64,000 bases of DNA from Neocallimastix lanati (nom. inval.) (taxonomy: Eukaryota > Neocallimastigomycota > Neocallimastigomycetes > Neocallimastigales > Neocallimastigaceae): the NCBI GenBank assembly GCA_016946835.1, contig JACVTC010000123.1, forward strand, positions 342,501 through 406,500. Direction: 5' to 3'. The notes below the pieces were generated by a model. The model did not search any database. It was not told the DNA's origin and worked only from the letters and a program-made list of their open reading frames with translations. Shown here piece after piece: positions 51,521 through 64,000 of the stretch. A program made the position numbers and the translations under genes. How positions within the stretch are numbered: position 1 is the stretch's first letter; each line of letters opens with the position of its first letter.

Positions 51521-54345
51521 AAATATATATATATTTTTTAATTCTTTTGTAATATTTATTATAATTATATTTTTAAATATATGTATTTTATATATATCCA
51601 GATATATATAATTGGTTTTATTTATTATTTATTTCTAGAAATTTAAATTTTAAATCAACAAAAATTTAAATATCCTTTTCTTTATTTTTTTTTTTTTTAA
51701 AAAACTTATATAAAGAAAACAAATAAAATAATAATTAAAAATAATAAAATGAAATTTAAAAATTTCAAAAGAAAAAAAAGAAGCTTTTTATATGAAAAAA
51801 CAATTATTTAATTTTTCTTTAATTATTTTAATTTATGTATATATATATATTTATTTAATATAATATATTATATTATATATTATTATCTTTATATTAAATG
51901 TAATAATGTAATCATGTCGTACAGCTTTTAATATTTCCTAAAAGCGGTCATGTTGTTACTAATTGTTTAATATAGTCATTAATTAAAAAGTTAATATATT
52001 ATGCTTTACAAACTTTTTTAATATTATATACCATATAAAAAAATACAATATTAAACTTTATTTTCTATTAATTATATTAAAAATCAAAGTTATAGTGAAT
52101 ATAAACTATGTATTTATAAAGTTTCATATTTGTACTACTATTATATTAAATAATTAAAATATAATAATTTAAAATAAATAATAATTACTATACAATTACT
52201 CCATTCTTTTTTGTTAAAATATATTATTATATATAGTTAAAGTGAAGATCAGTTGATGTTTATACAAATTATAATCAATACTATAAGTAGAATTAATTTA
52301 TTTGTATATATCTAATATATAAAATTTCCCAGTGAATTTTATACAATACTAGTAATTAAAAAATTTAGAAAAAAACTTTATTTAATATTATTTATTTAAA
52401 TACATATAATTTAAAGATAAAAACTATTTTAATATATTATATAAATATATTAATTATATAATGAATAATTTTTTTTATATTTATTAATATTAAAGTTCAA
52501 ATAATTAATAAATATTAAGATAATTATACAATACTTTAAAAAAAAATTATACTAATATAATATTAATTAAATTGTATAATATATAAAAATATATTAATAG
52601 TATAAAATAGTATTAATTATTATTTACCATAGAGTAAAAAATTAATAATGGAAAAAAACTCCTAATAGTTTTTTAATTATATGTAATTAAATAAAAAAGA
52701 ATTGCAAAATTCTTTTAATACGGAAATTTCATAATCGTATGGACAATATAATAATAATTTAAAATTTATAATAATAATAATAAAAAAAAAATTAATATTA
52801 ATCTTTTATGATTTCTTATTTATTCGTCAGCTATTGCCTTTATGCCTTTTATGAAATGAATAATCATATAAAAAAAAAATAACCAATAAAAAAACGACTA
52901 TAATATAATAACTATATTACATAAAATATAAAATAAATAATTATTTAAAAAATCATTAATAAACAAGTATAAATAATATATTTGTTTTATTGATCAATTT
53001 TATAATAATTTAAATTCAAAAAAAAAAAAAAAAAAAAAAAAATTGGTGGAAAATAATTTTTAATATTGTTTCAATTTTATAATAATTTAAATTTAAAAAC
53101 AAAAAACATTGATGGTAAATCATTTTTTATATCCTTTTTTTTAAGGTAAATTGAAATAAAAAATTATAGGCTATTGATATAGTTTATATGATTTTTTTTG
53201 TTAAAAAAAAGAAAAAAAATTATTGTTAATATTTTTACCAATTAATTAAATAATAATTTTGTAAAAATAAAGATAAATTATAATAAAAAAATGTTGATTT
53301 TTTTTTTTGTATATTTATCACAATTTTTTATAAGGAAGTTTATCAAATAACAAAAAAATATTTATTATATATATATATATATAAACATAAATATCTACAA
53401 AGGAACAAAGGTAATATATCAAAGATATAATTTTTTAAATTTCATTAATGAAAAGGATGAATCAGATAATATTATAAAAAAAATTTATTATTTAAAAAAA
53501 AAAAAAAAAAAGAATTAAAATTTTTTTAAAATTTTGTTTAATATTAAATAATCACGGAAATTTTTATAAATTTAAAACCATCAGGAACTTTTCAAATTAT
53601 AAAAGTTATGGGATACATATTTTATATTGATATAATTTTTGAAAAAAAATAATAAAATAACAATAAATTTTAAAAAATTAAATCTAAAATAAATTATCAA
53701 AAATTTCTATTTCTTATTAATTTAAATTAATATGATGTAATATTAATTAATATTTAATAAATAAATATTATTTAGATATTATATTGTATATTGAGTATCT
53801 CTTTAATAATTTAATAATTCGAATATTTGTTTCTATCCTCTAATAAATAAATATAAGCTATGCATTTCTTTTAAATATCTATTTAATAATTAGAGTAATA
53901 ATTAAAATTTAATTATTAAATAGAATTTAAATTCTATTTAAAAACTATTAGTAAACTTAATTAATATAAAGTTTATTTCTAATTATTAGTAACTAAAGTT
54001 TACCAATTTTTATAAAATGAATATATTCTCCGTATTGGTTTTATTCTTTTTATTATATATTTAATATAAAGTTTAAAATATTTATTTCTAATTATTAATA
54101 ATTAAAGGTAAACAATATTTATATAAATGAATATATTCGCAGTACATTGGTTTTATTCTTTTATTATAATTTAATATATAAAATTTAGATTAAAAATATT
54201 CATTCACAAATGATAAACTTTTTAGGTTGGTTTATCTTTTTTAGGGAGAAGTTTTATAATATGTTATTTATTAATATAAATTTTATTTAATTTATTTATT
54301 TATTTTATAATATAAATTTAAATTATTCAATTTTATAACTTCATA
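51521..54345. other. AT-rich gene desert upstream of the GH5 gene
   Basis: No gene was seen on either strand. It contains poly(A) at 53020-53042 and duplicated blocks near 53930-54210 (GTTTATTTCTAATTATTAGTAACTAAAG-type, repeated near 54085 with changes, and AATGAATATATTC...TTGGTTTTATTC twice). The proximal part should be the cellulase promoter. Confidence 0.65.
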
Positions 54346-54348
54346 TTA

Positions 54349-54682
54349 TTAATGTTATTAAATGACTCTTATATAATAAAATAATATATTGATTATGGCA
54401 AAAACGATGTAACTGTTGCAAGAATAAATATTAAGAAAAAATATTCTATATATAATACTCTTTAGTTATTAACTATTTTAAAATAAAAGGAATTAATTAT
54501 TTAGTTAATTATTATAAAAAGTATAATATAAGTAATATAAGATTTATAATAATTAGAAAAAATATTCATTATATAATACTCTTTAATTATAAACTATTTT
54601 AAAATAATAAGAATTAATTATTTAGTTGATTATTATAAAAAGTATAATACAAATACTATAAGATTTATAATAATTTTAACAT
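54349..54682 (-). repeat. Diverged LTR-like repeat, left copy (3' LTR of Ty3/gypsy relic)
   Basis: ATATTGATTATGG...CTGTTGCAAGAATAAATATTAAG...ATAATACTCTTTAGTTAT-AACTATTTTAAAATAA-AATTAATTATTTAGTTAA matches the segment at 59805-60000, with indels. This copy also carries an internal tandem duplication of about 122 bp (54436-54557 and 54558-54680). Together with the right copy it brackets the retrotransposon coding relics. Confidence 0.65.
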
Positions 54683-55975
54683 ATAAAAATATATAGAAAT
54701 ATAATAAAATAAAATAAAATAAAATAATTAAAAAAAAAAAGAATAAATTAATAAATTATTTACGAGTAATGTGCATTTTAAAAAATTTCATTTCGTAAAA
54801 TTGCATTTCACAATATTTTTTTTAAAAAATTAATTAATAAATAAATTAATAATAAAACAAATAAATAATTTATTTAATTTAAATAAATAACTAAATAAAT
54901 AAAAATAAGTAAATAAATAAATAAATTTAAAAATAAATTTTTTTTAAAAAAAAAAATATAATAAATTATATAAAATTTATTAATAATAAATGTACATTAG
55001 AATTAAAGTATTAAAAAATAAAATATTTTATCACACGTTTTAAAAGTTTTTAATTTTTCAAAATATAAATAATTAATAAAAATTTTTTATAAAAATTAAA
55101 AATAAATATTAAATATTTAAAAAATGTAAAGGATAATAATTAAATATATAATAATTAAAATTAAAAAAATATTATTTAAATAATTAATCCATTATTTTTA
55201 CACCTTTTGAATTCCTATACTGTTTTTTATATAAATTTTAATTTTAATAAAAAATATATTAATATTTAATAAATAATAATAAATATTTTAATAAAGGAAA
55301 ATTTTATATATTTATAAATAATCTAGTGTAAAAAAAAAAAAAAAGTTATTTATTTGAAATATACGATAAATAAATAAAATTATTAAATAAATAATAAATA
55401 AAAGAAAAAAACTAAATGGTTTTATTTTTATAATTATTATTTTTATTTGTTGATTTAATAATATGAAAAGAAAAGTTTTTCAAAAATTAGTAGTTATTTT
55501 TTTTTTATTTTTTTTATTTTATTATTAAATAAATAACAATTACAATGATGAATTTTTTTATTTACTTATATATTATTATAAATTTATTATTTATAAATTT
55601 TTTATTTTCTTAAATATTATAACAAATTTATTATTTATTTATTTTATTATTTATTTATCTATTTATTAAAGTTTTGAGAAATGTACCTTTTAGAAATGAA
55701 ATTTTTCCATAAAAAATTTTTTATGTGAATTCTCCAAAATGAAATTTTTCTCGAAATGCACTTCCCCCATAAAATTTATGTTCATATAAATTTTATGTGT
55801 TTGTATAGAATTTAGAAATTATTTTTAATATAAAATTAATATAAAATTCAGCAATATTTGAATTTTCTTTATTAAAAACTCCGATTTCTTTAAGATTATT
55901 ATTAATATTAGTATTATTAATGTTATTAATATTATTATTTAAAGTATGTATATAAGTATTTCTATTATATTCTCT
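54683..55975. other. AT-rich interior of the retrotransposon relic
   Basis: No recognisable coding sequence. It is AT-only with AAAT/TTAT runs (54880-54930, 55480-55680). The integrase region expected in this part of a Ty3/gypsy element is not recognisable, either deleted or decayed past recognition. Confidence 0.5.
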
Positions 55976-58900
55976 ATTTTTTATTCTCTAGTATATTATC
56001 AATATATTTAATTATATTATCTTTTTGTTGATTCAATTGGAGTTTTAATTGGAATATATCATTAATTTTATGTTTTTCATACATAAAGTTATTATCTTCA
56101 TTATATTGTAATATATATTACAATATTAGCTAATATATTAGAATTATATACTCTTATATATCTTTTCAATTGAAGTATTTAGTATTTAAATTAAAATTTT
56201 TCTTAATTTATTTTGATTTATTTTTAATTTATTAAAATATATATTGTCATATATAATAGAAATATACTCTAATATATAAGAGTTGGTATTTCTAATAGGA
56301 ACTTTAAAATTTTCAGGAAACTTCAAATTATCTATATACCATCTTTTTTCCCTCAATTTTTCAAATTAGAAAATTTTTAGAAAAATAAATTTTTATTTCT
56401 AATATTTACACTTAAATATTATTGCTTTTCTTATGATTATTAATTTGTGACATATTAATTTTAACTATATTTTTTTTTTCTACTTACCATTACTATTTAT
56501 ACCTATGTTTCCCAATATTTTTATTCTTGATAAAGCGTCCGCTAAATTGCTACTTTTTCTAGGTTCATATATAATATTTTAATTCTATTCTTAGCATACT
56601 AATCGTTATACACAATCAAATATGGCGCATGCTATTAAGTTCCTTGTTACTGAATAAGCCTATTAATGGCTTATGATCAGTTTATAATACCATTTTATAT
56701 TTATTTCCCGAAATGTAATATTTAAATATTCACTTGTACTATCAGTAATGCTATAATTTAATTCTACATTATTAAAGTTACTACTGATGAAATACATTAG
56801 GTATTCTATTCCTTTTGTAATAGAATAGCATCAATTTCTTCCTTACTGGCATATATGAGCTGAAATGAGCTAGTTCTTTAATTGATTAAAAACTATTTTG
56901 ATGTATTTTTTCCCATATGTAAGGTACATTCTTTTCTTAATAACTTATAAAGTGGCGCAGCTATTTGTGTATAAAAATTCTGTAACAACCAACAGAACCT
57001 AAGAAAGATATAAGTTCTGAGATGTTTTTGGGTTTAATCCATTTAGTTACAGCATCAACTTTTGATTTAATAGCTTTGAGGCCGTTTTTAGATGCTTCAT
57101 GGCTGAGTAGTTTTACCTCCTCTTTAAAAAAGCAATATTTTTGAATGTTGATCTTTATGTCAAAGTTACGAAATATTTCAAAAACTTGCCCAAAATGTAC
57201 CAGGTGTTCTTTGATAGAGGTAGAAAATATCATCAAGAAAAACAAAAACAAAAAAAAAAAGAAAATATTTACCTAATAAATCAAGAAGAATACGATTCAT
57301 TTCTCTTTGAAATGTTGCAGGAGCACCAGTTACCAAATGGCATAACTTTGTATACAAAATTTCCAAAATTTGTAGTAAAACTAATAAGATCAATACTCCC
57401 TTCAGCCATACATATTTAACGATATCCTGAAAATAAATCTAGGGCGGAGAAAATTATAGCATCACCTAAGGAACTAAAAATCTCATCAATGTTAGGAAGA
57501 GAATAAGAATCAGGAACAGCCATTGAGTTCAGCTTTCTATAATTAAAACAAAGTCTCCATTTGCTATTCTTTTTCATAACAAGGACTATTGGTGAAGACT
57601 AAGCCGAACAAAATGGAACAATTAAACCTTCGTTTATAAGCTTAATTAGTTCAACTTTTAAAGCATCAGATATATTAGTTTACTAAGTTTATAAAATCTA
57701 CTTTTAAAAGAAATAGCATTTTCAAATAATTGAATATGGTGAGGTCTTAGTTTAGAGGGAGAAAGTTTCTCAGAAGGAGTGATAACGATGTCAATATAAT
57801 ATATTAAAAGTTTAGAAACATTTAATTTAAAAGGACCTTCGATTTTTGCCTGAAAATCTTAAGAATGGATGTTCTTTATTGGAGAATGATTTTCATATCG
57901 TGGCGCAATAATATATGGAACATTTTCATAAATTTGTTTATTTTCAATTTGTGGCGTTAGTTTTATAGAATTATTGTATAAATTTCTTTGTTAAAATTTA
58001 GAGAAATGATAGACTTGTTTCAAATGAATTTAATAAAACAAGATATATATTCTTAATTTTGATCTTCTAATAAAGGTGTAATGACAACAAACGAAGAAAG
58101 AGAATTAAAACCACATAATAATTTAGAAATAGGAAGGGTAAAGAAATAATTGTCAGCGATTATTTTTTTATATCTATTAGTATTAGTAAATCAAAATAAT
58201 TAGAAGTATTAATTATAATACAATACAAAAAATTTGCTGAAAAGGAATAATTAACGTATAGTTGGATGACAATAGAATTTGTAATAGTATCACCACCTAA
58301 AGCTTCACAAATACAAAGATCTCGTATTTACCAGATAAATTATTAAAAAAAATCCTTAGAAAAAAAAATATAAAAAAGATTTAAATTACTTCAGAATCAA
58401 CTAATAATTTATTTTCAGCTAAACATAAAGAAAAGCACATTATTATTGATCACGTGAATCAAATGAATCTTTGACATAAAACCTTCTTACCAGGTTTTGA
58501 AATTTTTAATATTAGAATTATCATTTATAACATCTGGATTATTTATGTTATTATTGTTTAAATTATTTGAAAAACTATTTAAAGAATTATTAATAAATTC
58601 ATTAGACTTGCTATAAGAAATGTTATTAGAATTATTATTAGAAAAATTATTATTTTTTGAATTATTGACAGCATTATCAAAATTATTATTATTCAAACTA
58701 CTTATATTATTATTGATATTTTCATTATTAAAATAATTAAAATTATTAGTAATATTTCTAAAACTATCATTTAATTTAATTTCATAAAATTTATTGTAAT
58801 TATTATCAATATTTTTGGAATTATTAGAATTAGAATCATTTATAAAATCAAGAATCAATACTAATCAGAAAATCAATACATCATCAGAATTTATTTAGTA

Positions 58901-59640
58901 ATTATTGACTACTGAAGGTTCAGTCACTTTGACAGTATTTTTATCAGTAGTATTTGTTTTTGCTTTTCTAATAACATCCATGTAAAATTTATTAGGATAT
59001 CTACTTTGATTAAGAGGGTATAGATTCCCCATAACTAGTTTAAAGAACTAGTTTCACCTGTATTATCTTCATTATTGTTTTTGTTATTTGCAGGATTATA
59101 ATAATTATTAGAATTAAGATTTTTATTAAAATTTGGATTCTTAGTAATTTTAATAATCAAAGTCTTAATAATAATCAAATTTTACAAATCATAATTTCAA
59201 TAATTAAAATACAAAGAATCAAAATTTTAATAATTTTAATTCTAATAATTATGTCAGATATCCAATGAATAATAGTAACTTAAATTTTGAATTAATTGTA
59301 GGATTACTATTATTAAAATTTTAAGTTTCAATATTAAAATTATTAAATTTACTATTATTCATTGGATATCTGACATTATAAAAATTATGATTTAAGGAGT
59401 ATAATTGTCCTTAGCCAAAAAATTATCATGTTTTAAATATTTAAACTGAGCCAAATTCCGTACAATAGGAAATTGAATAACCTTTTTTAATACAAAATTT
59501 ACAAAAAGAAACGTTGTGTTTATTGTTAAAATTAGACTGGTTTAAAATATTATAATTATTGTAATTATTATTATTATTAAATCTAGGATTTTTATTATTT
59601 TTATTTTTAGAATATCCTACGCCTTGAACTTTCATTAGAC
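55976..59640 (-). pseudogene. Degenerate Ty3/gypsy gag-pol
   Basis: From right to left on the minus strand: a gag C-terminal frame (59441-59635) with zinc knuckle CKFCIKKGYSISYC, where the usual His is Tyr; an Asn/Ser-rich segment (58487-58858); a protease remnant AENKLLVDSEV near 58400; reverse transcriptase (about 57680-57150) with SSPIVLVMKKNSKWRL, LDLFSGYR, GAPATFQREMNRIL and catalytic box FLDD; connection segment (56961-57251) with LLSHEASKNGLKAIKSK and LISFLGSVGCYR; RNase H remnants HKPLIGLFSNKELNS and LADALSRIKI (56650-56530); and a further segment with LKFPENFKVPIRNTNSYIL near 56290. The domain order is typical of Ty3/gypsy. Frameshifts and stops throughout make it non-functional. GC is low, so it has been ageing in this genome. 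Confidence 0.88.
59252..59375. repeat. 27-bp perfect inverted repeat within the gag relic
   Basis: TGTCAGATATCCAATGAATAATAGTAA at 59252-59278 is exactly reverse-complemented at 59349-59375, with 70 bases between. Both arms lie in the Asn-rich gag remnant, so this is probably a recent inverted duplication. Confidence 0.9.
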
Positions 59641-59687
59641 AACAGTCATAGTAGTCACATGGTTTTTAAAACCTTGAACATGATTCT

Positions 59688-59714
59688 ATGATACAAATTG
59701 TTCGTATCATAGCT
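59688..59714. repeat. 9-bp perfect inverted repeat near the element's 5' end
   Basis: CTATGATAC and GTATCATAG are separated by 9 bases. The site lies between the gag remnant and the right LTR-like repeat, where a leader or primer-binding region would be expected. I cannot assign a tRNA primer. Confidence 0.55.
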
Positions 59715-59804
59715 CTCACATCATGGAGTTTCATAATTTATTTATTGATTTATTGATTTATAATTATATTTATTTGATTAAATACTAAAAGAAATTTTAT
59801 ATTG

Positions 59805-60000
59805 TTAATATTAAATTACTTATAGTTATTAAAAAAATTAAAATAAAATATATATTGATTATTACAATAGCACTATTGCTGTTGCGAAGAATAAATATAA
59901 AGAAAAAGTATTCTTTAATATAATACTCTTTAATTATAAACTATTTTAAAATAATTATAATTAATTATTTAGTTAAATATTATATATATATAAAAATAAA
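59805..60000 (-). repeat. Diverged LTR-like repeat, right copy (5' LTR of Ty3/gypsy relic)
   Basis: Contains ATATTGATTATTACAATAG, GCTGTTGCGAAGAATAAATATAAAG, ATAATACTCTTTAATTATAA and AACTATTTTAAAATAATTAT. It matches 54349-54530 in order and orientation. The ends are not sharp because of AT-rich divergence. Confidence 0.65.
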
Positions 60001-61435
60001 TATTATATAAATTTTGTTAATAAATAAAAAGGGAATATATATCATTGTTGACAAAATAAAACATTTCATTTTTGCAATATTAATTCTATCATTATTAATT
60101 AAAATAATATTAATTAACAATGAATTTAAATAATTAAAAAAAGTATAAAATAATTAATGGGTAATCATGAATTACTATATATTTATTATATACTGAACTA
60201 TATTCTAAATAATAAAATAAAAATTTAATAATACTTTGGAGATATAATAAACAATATTAATTGATTAATAAAAATGATATATTAATAAAAAATAAATTAA
60301 TAAGTAATATATATATAACAAAACAATATTACACAAGAAAAAAACAATAATAAATATAATTCCTTTGTAAAAAAAAAAAAAAAAATTGATTTTTTTAATA
60401 TAAGAATTAAAATAAAACCTTTCACAATAAATAGATAAATAAATAAATATTATAAATTATAAAATTGAATTTATTAATTTTTATAATTTATTTTTATAAA
60501 TTCTTTTCTATAAAAATGTATAAATAAATAATTTAAAGTTTAATAAATATATTATTTTTTTTAAATCAATAATTAAAAAATAAATATTATATCAAAATTA
60601 AATAAAATAATACTATTTAATTAAATTAGTTATAAATTATTTATATAATAAATCTATTATTATTTTTAAATATTTAATATTAAATTATAAATATATAAAT
60701 GAATAAATTGATAAATCTTTTTTAGAACTATGTGGAGAATGTATTTTTATTGTTTTATTAATTATTAAAAGAAACAAAAAGTTTAATAAAATTATTTTTA
60801 CATTAAACTTTTTCATATATTTAAAAGTTCATTATATATAATATATATATTTTTTATTTAAACATATTCATAATTTTCATTAAATAAATAAAATTTTTTT
60901 TTTTTATGTTTTATATTATTTTTTATAATTTGTAGATTTTTAAATTAAATCTTTAAAACTAAATTAAATAATATATTGAATATTTTAATTTATTTTTAAA
61001 TATGAAATGAAAGTATTTGCTAAATATAGTACTAAAATATAATAAATGACATTTATATTATATATGTGTTGGTTTATTTATTTTGTTGCTTTTACATTAA
61101 GAAAGACCTTATCCATTTAAGAATAAGTTATTACATGTCTAACATTATTGGTAACATTTTAACGTTACACTGTATTATGCTATCAAATAAAAATATTTCA
61201 CTCTGTATAATGTAATTAATCACATATTCATTAATATTTTTAATCATTAAAAATTTTAATTAACAAAAATATCAATTTATTTTAATTATCAAATTTTTGA
61301 TTAAAAATGTGTAAAATAATTATATATATTTAATAATTTTACATTTTTTAATTTTATATGCTTTATTAAAAAGTAATTATAAATAATTATAAAAAATAAT
61401 AAATTAGTAATAAAATAAATTAGTAATAATTTTGA
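60001..61435. other. AT-rich intergenic region
   Basis: No gene was seen. A less AT-rich patch at 61060-61220 contains GTAAC/GTTAC as a short inverted repeat (TTGGTAACATTTTAACGTTACAC) but no coding frame. Confidence 0.6.
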
Positions 61436-63598
61436 AAAATAAAATAAAATAAATAGTTGAAATATAAATATAAAGTACAGATTGAATGAATTAAAATAAA
61501 ATAAAATAAAATAAAATAAATTAGTAATAATTTTGAAAAATAAAATAAAATAAATAGTTGAAATATAAATATAAAGTACAGATTGAATGAATTAAAATAA
61601 AATAAAATAAAATAAAATAAATTAGTAATAATTTTGAAAAATAAAATAAATAGTTGAAATATAAATATAAAGTACAGATTGAATGAATTAAAATAAAATA
61701 AAATAAAATAAAATAAAATAAAATAAAATAAAATAAAATAAAATAAATAGTAGAATATTAAATAAGAAAGTACAGATTGAATAAAATAAAATAAAATAAA
61801 ATAAAATAAAATAAAAATGTAAAGTACAGATTGAATAAAATAAAATAAAATAAGATAAAATAAAATAAATAGTAGAGTATAAATGTAAAGTACAGATTGA
61901 ATAAAATAAAATAAAAATGTAAAGTACAGATTGAATAAAATAAAATAAAATAAGATAAAATAAATAGTAGAGTATAAATGTAAAGTAAAATAAAATAAAA
62001 TAAAATAAAAATGTAAAGTACAGATTGAATAAAATAAAATAAAATAAGATAAAATAAATAGTAGAGTATAAATGTAAAATAAAATAAAATAAAATAAAAT
62101 AAAAATGTAAACTACAGATTGAATGAAATAAAATAAAATAAGATAAAATAAAATAAATAGTAAAGTATAAATGTAAAGTACAGATTGAATAAAATAAAAT
62201 AAAATAAAATAAAATAAAATAAAATAAAATAAATAGTAGAATATAAATGTAAAGTACAGATTGAATAAAATAAAATAAAATAAAATAAAATAAAATAAAA
62301 TAAAATAAATAGTAGAATATAAATGTAAAGTAAAATAAAATAAAATAAAATAAAATAAGATAAAATAAAATAAATAAAATAAAATAAAATAAAATAAAAT
62401 AAAATAAAATAAAATAAAATAAAATAAAATAAAATAAAATAAAATAAAATAAATAGTAGAATATAAATGTAAAGTAAAATAAAATAAAATAAAATAAAAT
62501 AAGATAAAATAAAATAAATAAAATAAAATAAAATAAAATAAAATAAAATAAAATAAAATAAAATAAAATAAAATAAAATAAAATAAAATAAATAGTAGAA
62601 TATAAATGTAAAGTAAAATAAAATAAAATAAAATAAAATAAGATAAAATAAAATAAATAAAATAAAATAAAATAAAATAAAATAAAATAAAATAAAATAA
62701 AATAAAATAAAATAAAATAAAATAAAATAAAATAAAAAATAAAATAAAATAAATTAAATTAAATTAAAATAAAATAAAATAAAATAAAATAAAATAAAAT
62801 AAAATAAAATAAAATAAAATAAAATAAAATAAAATAAAATAAAATAAAATAAAATAAAATAAAATAAAATAAAAAGTAAAATAAAATAAATTAAATTAAA
62901 TTAAATTAAATTAAAATAAAATAAAAATGTAAACTACAGATTGAATAGAATAAAATAAAATAAGATAAAATAAAATAAATAGTAGAGTATAAATGTAAAG
63001 TACAGATTGAATAAAATAAAATAAAATAAAATAAAATAAAATAAAATAAAATAAAATAAAATAAAATAAAATAAATAGTAGAATATAAATGTAAAGTAAA
63101 ATAAAATAAAATAAAATAAAAATGTAAACTACAGATTGAATAAAATAAAATAAAATAAGATAAAATAAAATAAATAGTAGAGTATAAATGTAAAGTACAG
63201 ATTGAATAAAATAAAATAAAATAAAATAAAATAAAATAAAATAAAATAAAATAAAATAAAATAAAATAAATAGTAGAATATAAATGTAAAATAAAATAAA
63301 ATAAAATAAAATAAAAATGTAAACTACAGATTGAATAAAATAAAATAAAATAAGATAAAATAAAATAAATAGTAGAGTATAAATGTAAAGTACAGATTGA
63401 ATAAAATAAAATAAAATAAGATAAAATAAAATAAGATAAAATAAAATAAATAGTAGAGTATAAATGTAAAGTACAGATTGAATAAAATAAAATAAATAGT
63501 AGAGTATAAATGTAAAGTACAGATTGAATAAAATAAAATAAAATAAAATAAATAGTAGAATATAAATGTAAAGTACAGATTGAATAAAATAAAATAAA
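61436..63598. repeat. AAAAT-based satellite with interspersed 30-40 bp units
   Basis: More than 2 kb of AAAAT pentamers is punctuated by a conserved element AAATAGTAGAATATAAATGT followed by AAAGTACAGATTGAAT, plus AAGAT variants. The element recurs some twenty times or more at irregular spacing. Larger blocks are themselves repeated: near 61440-61690 a unit with TTAGTAATAATTTTGAAAAAT is present three times, and near 62330-62750 a block of about 120 bp is repeated three times. No reading frame of interest. Confidence 0.92.
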
Positions 63599-63940
63599 TA
63601 GTGTACTACAGATTGAATAAAATAAAATAAAATAAATAGTAGAATATAAAAATTACATATTAATTACAATAAATTTCACAAAATGATAAACTATAATAAA
63701 TTATACAAAATAAAAAAATTACATATTAATTACACAAAATGATAAAATAAATATAATATCATACCATAAATAGTGTACTACAGATTGAATAAAATAAAAT
63801 AAAATAAATAGTAGAATATAAAAATTACATATTAATTACAATAAATTTCACAAAATGATAAACTATAATAAATTATACAAAATAAAAAAATTACATATTA
63901 ATTACACAAAATGATAAAATAAATATAATATCATACCATT
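63599..63940. repeat. 172-bp tandem duplication at the window end
   Basis: The block starting GTGTACTACAGATTGAATAA and ending ATAATATCATACCAT is present twice (from 63601 and from 63773), with no difference that I can see. It includes the satellite's TACAGATTGAAT and AGTAGAATATAAA elements, so it grew out of the adjacent satellite. Sequence continues similarly to the window edge. Confidence 0.9.
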
Positions 63941-64000
63941 AATTTCATAAAATGTATATAAAAAACATGAATAAAAAAATTACATAATAATTACAATAAA

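Noticed and set aside
61436-63598. Telomere or replication-origin call for the AAAAT satellite
   Set aside because: The unit is not a recognised telomere repeat and AT-richness alone does not define an origin in a genome of this composition.

Overview
The window looks like nuclear DNA of an anaerobic gut fungus (Neocallimastigomycota; the genus cannot be fixed from the sequence). The evidence is extreme AT content with long poly(A)/poly(T) and ATT/AAT arrays between genes, a secreted triple-GH5 cellulase with cysteine-rich fungal dockerins at both ends, a CE6-type esterase ending in a fungal CBM1, small GT-AG introns, and a candidate ciliary protein gene, as expected of a fungus with flagellated zoospores.

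Layout. An intron-bearing tRNA-Ile(UAU) lies at 381-472 (-). A 2,062-aa CaMK-like kinase with a huge low-complexity tail fills 2480-8668 (-). A long gene desert (8.7-22.6 kb) holds a LINE relic, a 3 x 39-bp repeat, a palindrome, a 1.1-kb ATT minisatellite and two GC-richer coding relics. The CE6-CBM1 esterase is at 22676-24160 (+), followed by a LINE relic. Two multi-exon genes converge: a lebercilin-like coiled-coil gene (28679-31860, +, 8 exons) and a CSC1/OSCA-type channel gene (32701-37533, -, 9 exons). I assembled both by joining exons at GT-AG sites; apparent single-frame ORFs in this stretch are misleading. In particular, the long poly-Asn frame at 34751-35428 is mostly intron.

From 38.5 to 46.8 kb lies a nest of degenerate non-LTR retrotransposon (LINE) copies and a dispersed repeat, with one insertion flanked by an exact 36-bp target-site duplication. 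The dockerin-GH5-GH5-GH5-dockerin enzyme occupies 47356-51480 (-). Its three catalytic units are almost identical 1,170-bp tandem copies. A decayed Ty3/gypsy element, with recognisable gag zinc knuckle, protease, reverse transcriptase and RNase H remnants and diverged flanking LTR-like repeats, covers about 54.35-60.0 kb. The window ends in a 2.2-kb AAAAT-based satellite and a 172-bp tandem duplication.

Functionally, the two carbohydrate-active enzymes attack plant cell wall. The GH5 protein is built to dock into a cellulosome, while the esterase carries its own cellulose binder. The kinase, channel and ciliary-type protein are cellular genes with no evident operon-like relation. No single unknown multi-gene system is evident. 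The most notable items are the lebercilin-like gene, the intronic ATT array in the channel gene, the homogenised GH5 triplet and the resolved nested LINE insertion.
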